Below the pieces are notes generated by a model. That model was given only the letters and a program-made list of their open reading frames with translations. It had not been told where the DNA came from and ran no database searches. This document shows positions 26,341 to 36,044 of a DNA stretch of 64,000 nt, in pieces (position 1 is the stretch's first letter; every line of letters starts with the position of its first letter). This DNA comes from Hyaloperonospora brassicae (taxonomy: Eukaryota > Oomycota > Peronosporomycetes > Peronosporales > Peronosporaceae). The DNA lies in contig CANTFL010001080.1 of assembly GCA_947650285.1 (NCBI GenBank), positions 62,001 through 126,000 on the forward strand. Reading direction: 5' to 3'. The translations under genes were made by a program, and so were the position numbers.

Positions 26341-28265
26341 GACATAGGGGACATGTTATTGTCGTTCCAAAGAAGCCAAAGAGAGTGGAGAAGTCCTAAC
26401 GCTGCCTTTGCGAGTATGGGTATTGATCTTACATGCTACATTCAGAAACTGGATGACATAATTGTAGTGCCAGACCTAGCTCATCCAGTCGACTTGGACC
26501 CATAGCGTACCTTATCCGGGAAAAGATAGCTGAGGACTGACTGAAAGTCAAAGCTCGTTGGTGCAGGATACAAAGTGAAAAGCCTTGTTTAAAGTGTGCA
26601 TTCGTCGGTAGAAGATCATGGGCGGGCTAGAGCAAATCGAAGCACCACGTAGCCAAACACTTACGAGCGATGGTGATAGAAATTGACAACAGCTTTGCAG
26701 CAGCAAAGATGGGGTTGGCATCGGTCCGTAGACTTATAGCTATCCGGATCGTCTCCAGAGTTGTATTTTTTGAAAACGTCAATTACTGCACATATCTCGT
26801 GAAGAGTTAAGGCTTCCACCGAGCCCAAATAAACGAAAAATATGGATCCGCTATGGACCTTAGCTAGCTCCATATGTGAACTGACTGAACGAAGAGTATA
26901 AAGCGATCAGCAAAAAAGTTGTCTTGATCCGGAGGAATGGAGACGTGAGAACCTTTGCTAAGCCATACATAGGGTTCAACCGTCTAACCTATGTATACAC
27001 ATATTGGGAGGGAGAAAGGGCTCTGACTTGGACATACCGCACGGTGATGGAAACAAAGACTAGACACTTGTCTCGCTTGGTACGGGCTGGAGCGAATGAA
27101 GTGGATTCATAGCGCCTACCGTAAAATAGGCGCGGGCCCGGTGGACCTGAGAGATTTCAGGTAAACCGTTATCGTCGACTCATTTCCTTCCATGTAACAA
27201 TGAGAGACTGGAGGCCAATCCAGAAGGATTCCCATGATGATGCGCACCGTCCAGTATGTCGCTTAAGATATAGAGCTGTCAGCATCCGAGTCGCTGTCGC
27301 TGTTAAAGGCTGGTGAACTATCATAATCTGCTAGCAACGGGGTGGCAGCTAGAGTTCCAATCTTGCTGGTCAAACGACTTGTCTCAAGTATCTTCGAAAT
27401 ATACGGTTGGACGGTACGGTTATAAACGATCGATAAATGGTGCACCACAGGGAATCTTTCGACAAAAAAACTCAAATTAATGAAGCGGAATGAGCCTATC
27501 CAGCATATCAGATGGTAGAGTGACTTCTGATTGGTGTACACCTGGTAGTTGCGAGAACGAAGACCACCGATTACTTGAGCAGTTATATTGTAAATCGGTT
27601 GACTGACCCGATGTGTAAATTAGTCATAGAGTGAGCCATCCGACACGTCGTCGGGATAGGCGCTGACGGTTATTGTGATACCAAAGGGAAATTTGACAAC
27701 CATTTGAAATATAAAAGTAGCGACCATGGATTGTAACACTTACTCCCCTTATATCGTACAAACATCACGTTCAGTACAAAGTAAGCTAACATCGTCGTTA
27801 CGGATTGTTTATTGTCCAGTAAATGCTCAAGACTCTCCGTCGAGAATTGGGGTTGCGTCATCGAGACTAGTGACGTCATTATTCATGGGTCGAAAAGTGG
27901 CCGGAAGATCTCGGGCAGGTATCCAAAAAGGGAGAAACATCTCCGACGAGATTTGTTAAGGCAAGTCTACAAGTTCGGCACAGAGGATGTCACAAACATC
28001 TCGTTTGCATCCCAGAAAGACCTTATTATCCTTTGCAAAGGCACCATAATCTGGGCATTAATATTTACAAGAAATGTGGCTGTATGCCAGGTCTGACATT
28101 AGTTCCTAATTCGCGTAGGGCCATTGCTTATAATCATAGGGAGAGGCGACTTAACAACAAAAAAAAAGAGCTGTGTATGCAAGCTGAAACAACTGAGAAC
28201 GGGAGGGTCTAGAAGAGTTGAGATAAGATGTACCACCTAGGAGCCTCAGTAATACCGTCATAATG

Positions 28266-28310
28266 GGATCGCCGAGAATAGGATCGCCAAGAAAGGGATC
28301 GCTAAGAAAG
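28266..28310. repeat. 15-bp tandem repeat, 3 units
   Basis: GGATCGCCGAGAATA, GGATCGCCAAGAAAG and GGATCGCTAAGAAAG start at 28266, 28281 and 28296. The period of exactly 15 bases is seen directly. Confidence 0.75.
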
Positions 28311-30427
28311 TACGAGATGGGAAGTATTATCTGTGCACCGTATTAACGAGTAATGTGGGGTAGAGACGCAAGTATAACCCAGATACATAAGAGGAATGTA
28401 GGAATGCGGAAGTTTCAGCTTTAGTTTTAAGGTCATCTACGTATAACCCGACATAAACTACCTCAACAATTGTACCAAAGGATTATACAGCCTACTATTG
28501 GATTTTCTTCGTACCCCACGTAATTTAAACTTTTCAACAACCACGCCTTTCGGAATTGCGATCTTAGTAGGTGTACGCGTAAGAACTAAAACTTGTCAAT
28601 GCTAGTGTCGTACTTGAGAGGTAGTTAGGGCCAAACAAGCCGATTTATTATATAAGAGAGACGCAAAGAATAGTTACGTATTAGATGTGAGCATTTGTTA
28701 ATTTGTAGGCGTCTAACTGTCTAGGCAGCAAGAGGGTAAAAGGGGTAAGGCTGAGGCTCATCAAGACCCGGGGTAGTTGATGAGAGCGAAGATGTGCTGT
28801 TAAAACGTAGAGAGAATGAGCAAGCGTGGGCTTGCCTCTGTCCACTTGCTCGATAGTCTCAAAACGACGAGTTATGTCAGTAAATTTGGACGGAGTCAAC
28901 TCGACGTGACATATGTGCATATTGTCTGGCTTACCACGTATCACTGCATCTTAGATTATTTTGCTAAATCATATACCCTTGATATGTATGCTTTTAAAAT
29001 CTGCATAAAATAGCGTTAAAAAATCTTTTGCAAGATGTGGTGGAGCGGGATTCACAAAATTTGCTGATGGGATCCCGCCTCTCCACTGGCACCTAGATGA
29101 CCGATTATTGGAGAGAGTACTCCACTGCCGTGCTTAATTTTTTTCTCACCTTGTGTACGCGTCGGTAGAGCGGGCTACACTTTTTTCGTTAACTCGTGCT
29201 GATGCTAAACTTGACCGTTTGGGACTAATATAATCGCGCGGAAGTCTTCACACGATCACAGGTCTTTTGTAGGTACTCAATATAATCTACCAATATCTCA
29301 ATGGTATCGCCCTGTTCAATATGTAGATCGGGGTCCGCTCGACTTTATGACCACTTGAGCCGTCTCGCGATCTTAATCACCCTTGCTTTTTCTGCGCTCT
29401 ATCACAGTTGTAGAGATGTTCTGAGAGTCTTGTACGCACCTGGCTAATCGATTCAGGTGCGACACTTGTATAGACGGGAAACGAAAAGCTTGATATCGTT
29501 TGGGAGGCCAAATATCTAGATCGGAAGTAAGTTAAACTTTGTTTGATGTCAGCCAACTAATTGAATGAACATACGAAACGGCCTATCGATATTACATTCA
29601 TTGCCCACGCGTCATACTTGGAGTCACCCTGTCTCTTTACATCATAGTCCCCGTGATATATCCCCTAATCCTGACTTCAGTCAGGATCTGCTCTTATTTC
29701 GGATCCCCTCGAAAGTCGGATCATCTATTAAATTGAAAGCTCTCTTGAATCGGACCCCCTCTCGAATTGTATCCTCTGTCGGATCGGATTCACGATCATG
29801 TCGGATCCGATAGTCGGTAATCACCCATTAACTTCTTCCTCGTCCGGGTACCACAATCGCCATCCTTCAGTCCAGTTTTTACACCAATCTTCAATCCACC
29901 TCATCAAAATACTACATTCTGATTCACAGGAAGCTGGTATTAGCTAAGCCGATTGTAGTTCTGTAACAAAATAGTCGTTATCAGGTACAGTCTATATACC
30001 AATTACGCAGCTGCCTAGAATTGTAATAACTAAAGAGCCGACTTTGGTGGTTCAGTTGTATGCTAGGTTGTACAGCATCGCCATCAAGGTAGGCTATACA
30101 AATTCCCGCTACGAGAAATATACGTAAAATATTTGTCTTCACGTTCAGATGCATTCTTTGAGATCATAATATATGTCGCTTGACCGTGTTTCTCAATGAA
30201 AATTGAACATTGCGAAGGTTGAAGGTACAGCTTAGAGATAGAATAGCTATACAAAAAAACGCATACATTATATGCATCACTCTATATCCTCATGATAGTA
30301 GGCAGGGATATGTACCACATATGAAACGATAAGACATATCTTCGCTATGCACGTTGGACTTGCATGAGATTCTGTTTTGGATTTTTACGAAGGACCGTTA
30401 TAAGCTCATAGTGGGTGAGAGGCATAG

Positions 30428-30510
30428 TAAGTGGTCGGCTACAGGGACCGTGAAACTATAGCGTCTATATATTAAGTGACCGACGACAGTGACCGTGTGA
30501 CGATAGTGTC
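30428..30510. repeat. Imperfect direct repeat, 45-bp period
   Basis: Two copies of about 38 bp begin TAAGTGGTCGGC (30428) and TAAGTGACCGAC (30473). They share a GGACCGTG/TGACCGTG core and end in ATAGCGTC/ATAGTGTC. Confidence 0.65.
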
Positions 30511-30728
30511 AATTTTTCCAGAGAGGGCTTTGCAAACTTAGGAGTGCGCAACAAGAGTATCCGAAAGCGCAGGTTCTTTTGTAAATGTCAGTTGTGAAAA
30601 CGTACTCAAGCCTTAGCATTTTATAAATCTATCGGATAGTCATCAGCTGCCGCGAAATGAAACGTCTTGAAGATTAAGACCGAGCACAGAGAATTACTAA
30701 CAGATAAAATGGGCTTAGGTGTGTGGAG

Positions 30729-30870
30729 AGTGTGCAATGTAAATAAGCTTCGTTGTTTCGGTATCGTAGATGTATTGTGTGCAATGCGATGAAAGTTCGT
30801 CTTTCCGGTATCGTAGGTGTAATGTGTGCAATGCGATGAAGGTTCGTCGTTCCGGTATCGTAGATATGTA
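30729..30870. repeat. 47-bp tandem minisatellite, nearly 3 units
   Basis: The core GGTATCGTAG starts its GTATCG at 30761, 30808 and 30855, exactly 47 bases apart. TGTGCAATG precedes each following unit (30731, 30778, 30825). Units differ at a few positions only, so this array is younger than the surrounding decayed DNA. Confidence 0.8.
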
Positions 30871-32529
30871 TGAATGTTTTACACGTTGTGCGATTATATC
30901 AGCATTTCCATATTTCCCGTAATTTTTTTCGTGTCATGTATCAATTAAATAAACGAGCGAAGTCGAAGCGACGCTAATGAGCTGAAAGGAATTGGGTGCT
31001 TTATCTTCGACATAAACTCGCCTTCTTCGAACGCGCCTAAACTTATTATATAAACGTGCATTATCGAGTGGTAAAAAATCATTGCAACGTGTTGTCAGTC
31101 ACACTATCTAGTATGACCCGGCCACGTCACCCATAACTTCCCCACATGTTTAGGATAGACCTTGTCTCTTTCAAGGCGCACTGCATCATCGTCAAAAGAA
31201 AAACTGATGATCTACGGTCGTTATATTCCTTTATGTTAGAGCCTTTTACCCATTATTGATGAGGTAATGATGTAGTGAGTTTTACGCAGCTATGTACAGA
31301 TATTACGGCCTACAACGATATGTTAAAGTTCCCAGTTCTCGATTTATACGCGAAATAATCGTCGCTTTCACAAGACGAGATCCGAAAGAGATCGAATGGC
31401 ATGTATAGCAGAACCATAGCTCTTCCAGGAAACAGGCCCACACATAACTGCGCTCTTGTTAGCTGCGTACGTTACATGCTTCTGGGTCCAGAGACCAATT
31501 CTGTTGCGCTCTGTAGATAATCACTAGACGTCGTAAACATTTTGCTATATAATTTATATGCATTCTCGGTATACGTCGCTACCGATCATTATATTCCATG
31601 ATCACGTTGCACACAAATTTACCGTTCTTTAACATGATACATGAGCGATTTATTTGCAAAGAACGTTGGTTTGAGCTAAATTTGTCGGTATGACGTTAAG
31701 TGTGCACTGGATTCAAGGGCTGGCGACACTTGTACGTTATACATCGCTATGCTACACCATGCAGGTCCATATTCTTACGGGCCATGTAAAGACCGGTAAC
31801 ATTGCTCGAGAATTGTGCATCCTTTGTTCTGTCATGTACTGTCGCTCATATAAAATCCGCCGCACCCGTCGCGCCTGACTGGTTATTCGACCCAAGACTT
31901 TCTTAGTAATTGAGACAAACGTGCTGCCGTACGCACGTCTAGGAAACTATAGTTGCAGCAATACAAACACCATCGATAACTTTAATTAATGCACACAAAC
32001 TTGGTTCATCTGCGGTCGTTAACATGTACCAAATTTACGATAACGCGTAGTCCAAGGAAAGCAGCATGTTAGGCTAGACTTTCCAGCAGTCCGGTAGATA
32101 TAATATTATGCTCGTATGTGCTGCTGGTAGTCTAGGATAATTCGCACTGATCAATCACATGTTGGCTTCAGCTCTTTTTTATCGGTGCAGCTTTATACTG
32201 GCATCGGTGCGACTGACTAACTGCAACGGACACCATCCGCTTGTACTAACACAATAGAAGCTGCCTAGACTGCCACAGTGTAGATATACGTCTGGAATGA
32301 TCAAGCACTCTGTACGTGCAGAGGAATGTCATTTTTGCTCAAAAACACGTTCAAGAAAAGAAACAAGTAGCGCTAAATTTAGCACTGTTCAGCTTCATAA
32401 TTATAACTCTCTCGTGATCTTACTTCAATTGTATTCGAGTACTGCTCCGTATGTAGCTACTCGCTCACCACCCATTGCGCGCCTTTGATAGCGATTAGAG
32501 GACAGTTAATCGATATAATGGCGTAAATC

Positions 32530-32589
32530 AATAATATTCAGTATCACTCCACTGATTAATTAATCAGTGGAGTGATACTGAATATTATT
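32530..32589. repeat. Perfect 60-bp palindrome without spacer
   Basis: The 30-base arm 32530-32559 (starting AATAATATTC, ending GATTAA) is followed at once by its exact reverse complement 32560-32589. There is no mismatch and no loop. It could extrude as a cruciform or form a 30-bp RNA hairpin. The flanking bases (C at 32529 and C at 32590) end the symmetry. It lies near the change from AT-rich desert to GC-balanced sequence. It could be a miniature foldback element, a double-strand-break repair product or an assembly join. Confidence 0.9.
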
Positions 32590-34126
32590 CATGGACGTAA
32601 ATTTCTTTATTATGTTCTTTGTAGGATTAACATAAGAGATTATTATCAATTACGCTGATAATTCGATGGACCCACTCTGGTGTCACGTAACGGGCTCACC
32701 TTACTACACTAAGTCACACGCAGAATGAGCTGATCATGCCACTGCTGATACAACAAACAATGCGATAAGGTGCTGCTGCTAGTGGTGACAGGTGTAGCTC
32801 TATTTGAACGCGACATCATCGAGCTATGTAGCCATTTTCTTGATGCATCGTTGTCTTTTTGTGTCCAACACCGTGGTGCGCGCAATGAAGTGAGGTGTGA
32901 TTTGACTTCGAGCGACTGTCGCCGGTATCGGCATGCGCGCAAAACATAGGTGTCGAGTTGTCGCCGCTGGCCTTGCCTCGCAGCAAGTAAGCGGGTATCA
33001 TATAGGGATTTGCAAGAACCGCGTGATCAGGCAGCGTTATATTCTCAAAAACGGCACATCGTACCCCCGTACTCATTGATTTTATGCGCAATCTCGGTTG
33101 TGATCAGATCGGCAGCACGCTCTAGACAACCAACTGCGCGTCCGTATAGCGGCGTCTGAGGGGGAATCAAGCAACTGCTAGAAGATTCGTTGAGTGGTCC
33201 AATGCACTGGTCAGTCACCGTTTGACGAACGCGCTTTCACGTTGTTGAGCTAAGACAGGTCCCTCCTGGCGTGGCCCTGCCTAGACGTAACGACTGATTG
33301 TGCAGCGAGCAGCAAGCATTGTTGCAGGAAGAGAAACACGTGTAGACTTCTTCCCAAGGTGCCAGTTACACAACGTTGGTACATCTTGTAGCTTCCTTGT
33401 TCGCTACATCTTGTGCAAGAACGCCTTGTGCACCATACGCACATACTGCCATATCTTTATTACCATCTCGACTTTGCTCACAAGACGATTGATCCGCCAG
33501 GACAACTTTCCGTTCCACCCGAAGAAACAAACACGGCCAAAAGGTCCGTGTAGTTTTGTTCGTCGTTTAGTTGCGTAAAAGACGTCCAGCATCACCAAAT
33601 ACCCATCCCTCGACAGTCACGTTTTCGAACACAGCCCAGCAGAGACAATAAACTGTTGTCTAGCCGATAGTGGGCGCTCTCCGGGCGGAATGTTGATGTG
33701 CTGCTGTCACTGTAGACGCACTAGTCATGACGAGCGAGGCCTAGCAGCCAAAACAAGCTGCTACATTCTCACTCACTGCTGCCTGGCCGAGGGCGGACTA
33801 GCTCTTTGGCCGGCACAGCACGTAATCCGTTGCCCCTTCGGTGCGCGTGTCGATGCAGTGACTGAGCGCCCGACCAAAAAGACACCACTCTCCGCACCGC
33901 CAAAAAGGCACGCAATCAATCAATGATCGGCGGTCCGGCGTGATCGTGACAACAAGACAACTTTGTTCCTATCCACGCCAACCCTTTTCCCTACGAATCA
34001 CTACTGGCACAACGAGCGATCAAATGGCGTCTGCGGCAAAAAAGCGGAAGAGCGAGGGGGGAGGAGGGTCTTGATCTGTTGACATGTTCGCTGCGTGGTA
34101 TACACACAACCAGAGGATGCACCGAC
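32590..34126. other. Transition region left of the gene island
   Basis: Composition rises to that of the gene island. Minus frames at 33091-32816 (91 codons) and 33598-33404 (64 codons) are open but not recognised. They may be pieces of a broken element or gene. The minus-strand 3' end of the membrane-protein gene lies just to the right. Confidence 0.35.
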
Positions 34127-34780
34127 TCACGCTTGTATGTCCGTGAGAAAGTGCAGCGCGAAACTAACGAGCGTGATCGCCTTGAGCACCTCAGCCCCCG
34201 TATACAGCATGTGGTAGATCGTGGCCGGTTTGCTCTGGATCTGGACCTTGTGGCGCATTTCCCCGAGCCGCATCTTCTGGTTGAACGACAACTTGTCCAC
34301 GTCGAGTTCCTTGAGCTCTTCGTACAACACATACTCGGCCGTGAGCTCCAGCTTGGGGTACAGCCACGCAACCTGCACGGCCACAAGGAACGAAGCGAAA
34401 ACGAGACGCCACACGGCGTCGTACTCGGCAGACGGGACGAAAAAGTGCAGCGCCCAGAGCGCCACGCAAAGCCCAATCTCCACCGAATTGAGCGCCGCAA
34501 ACATCGTGCGGCCCACATCCAGCGCCAAGTGACGCGGCACGAACGGCGCGCGAAACTTCACCCACGACTCTGTGCACGAGATCGCAAGCACGAAGCCCAG
34601 CCACACGAGCGAGAGGAAGGCGGCGACTGCGCCTTTCGGCAGCCAGTCGAACTTGGCGGCAGCGGCCATAGCGACGCCCATGCCGGCGTAGACGCCACCC
34701 AGCAGCGTGCGCGTTTTGGTGTCCATGGAATGCGCCTTGAACGTGGTGGATTGCGGAATGGCGAAAGAAAGGCCGGACAT
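34127..34780 (-). CDS. Multipass membrane protein, possibly DUF4149/TMEM205-like
   Basis: This single-exon gene of 217 residues has an ATG at 34780. It has about five hydrophobic segments, near 25-44, 49-68, 92-115, 125-142 and 194-213. A charged loop between segments 4 and 5 (about 145-190) is rich in Glu/Lys/Asp. The stretch ESWVKFRAPFVPRH after the second segment recalls the W-V-x-F motif of DUF4149/TMEM205 membrane proteins. That family call is tentative and no biochemical role can be given. It has no cleavable signal peptide. It is transcribed away from the glycine-rich protein gene, with 1.26 kb between the starts. Confidence 0.75.
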   Translation of the reverse strand: MSGLSFAIPQSTTFKAHSMDTKTRTLLGGVYAGMGVAMAAAAKFDWLPKGAVAAFLSLVWLGFVLAISCTESWVKFRAPFVPRHLALDVGRTMFAALNSVEIGLCVALWALHFFVPSAEYDAVWRLVFASFLVAVQVAWLYPKLELTAEYVLYEELKELDVDKLSFNQKMRLGEMRHKVQIQSKPATIYHMLYTGAEVLKAITLVSFALHFLTDIQA

Positions 34781-36044
34781 GGATGGTAAGGAAACGAAGC
34801 GACCATCACTCTGACGACAGCGGCAACGGCAGTAGCAAAAGGCGGGCAGTGAAAGACACTATTGTTTACACAGGCTTAGGGGGTTGCTGTGCGACACTGA
34901 GAGTCGCGCCGTTGCAGGCGACCCACCTGCTCGGATGTGCGCTTCGTGTGTCGCCGAGGCCGTTCAGATTGACTCGTAGGCTCGAAAGCAGCAAGAGGGC
35001 ATCATGTCGTGCAACACGCGTGCAGCAGCGCAACTAACGTGTACTGTCAGCGTTGCCGCTCGCTCGGAGCAGCCGGCGACCGACACGCAACTGTTTGTGT
35101 CGAACCGAATCGGATCCACACGAAAAACACGGATCTTGTCGACCAGGACCCTCGAGCAGCAGTCCGTGCGTGAGCGCAGCGAGATGAGCTCGGGAACATG
35201 GAGGCTCTCCGTATCACGAGTCAAAAAGTGCTATAGAGCGCTGCCGTGACTAGGGTTAGGCGCTGTCGCCGCCCATCCAGGAGCCGTTGTGGATTACCAC
35301 ACGCGTCGATCTGGTAGGACCGCACCCGTACCGCAGGAAGTTGACCGGATTGCTCTTGCCAATGGTTGCAGTCGTCTGAAGTGACCTCGAGTCGCAGAGC
35401 GGTCCATGACACGTCCCAGTGCCGCATAGCCGCTATGCGGCACTTGTTCGTCCACGACTGCATCCACGATCGCGCGCTGGCCTTGTTTTCAGCGCGGATC
35501 TAGTGAAATTTTCAGCCAGAAAATCAAGTCATGTCAATGGGCTACTACTACAGCCGTTCCACCTGTCTGAACGACTTGGCGAGGCGCGTGGAACGAGTGT
35601 ATACCACGAGTATACTTTCCAGCATCAGGAGCTTCTGCTCTCCCTCCGTCGTTGTTGCGGCCGACACTGTCGACGCATACGACACGTGACGGGCCAATCT
35701 GACCGCCGACCAGTTCGCAACACCTGTCCACCACCACACAACGAGCAAGCCGACGATCCGCGGCCACATCGCATAGCAGTCGTCGATTGGCTGAAAGTCG
35801 TTCTTCGCACTGGCTCAACGACCTTTTGTGCGCAACGTGGTCCGTCTGCCTCTCTCTCTCGCTGGGTCTGCTCTCTCGAATCGTACTTGTACGAGAACCC
35901 GACCCCCGCCCGGGCGAACGCCATTGCGCGCGTCTTCCGACACAAAAGGAAACGATTCGGTCGTGCGCTCGGCCCACTCCACTTCGGCCCACGAACGCAC
36001 TGACTCGTTGTCCGCCGACTTCCACGAGAAGACACAGAGGGCGA
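34781..36044. promoter_or_regulatory. Divergent intergenic region with a 12-bp-arm hairpin
   Basis: The region separates the minus membrane-protein gene from the plus glycine-rich gene and must hold both promoters. A perfect hairpin lies at 35418-35444, with arms AGTGCCGCATAG and CTATGCGGCACT and a CCG loop. A plus frame 35419-36003 is open but begins at GTG and reads as a composition artefact. No core promoter element can be assigned with confidence. Confidence 0.4.

Larger units (their letters stand above)
26341..32529. other. Gene desert, right part, with small repeats
   Basis: No intact gene is seen. The first several hundred bases probably hold the rest of the Copia gag and its 5' LTR, but I could not delimit them. 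A minus frame at 27541-27263 ends in an acidic Ser/Asp tail (SDSDSDADSS) and is otherwise unrecognised. Tandem repeats at 28266-28310, 30428-30510 and 30729-30870 are listed separately. Pyrimidine-rich GGATC-containing stretches recur at 29690-29820 without a fixed period. Confidence 0.4.

Noticed and set aside
35419..36003. 194-codon plus-strand frame upstream of the glycine-rich gene
   Set aside because: It begins at GTG, has Arg/His/Cys-rich low-quality composition, no domain, and overlaps open frames on the other strand.
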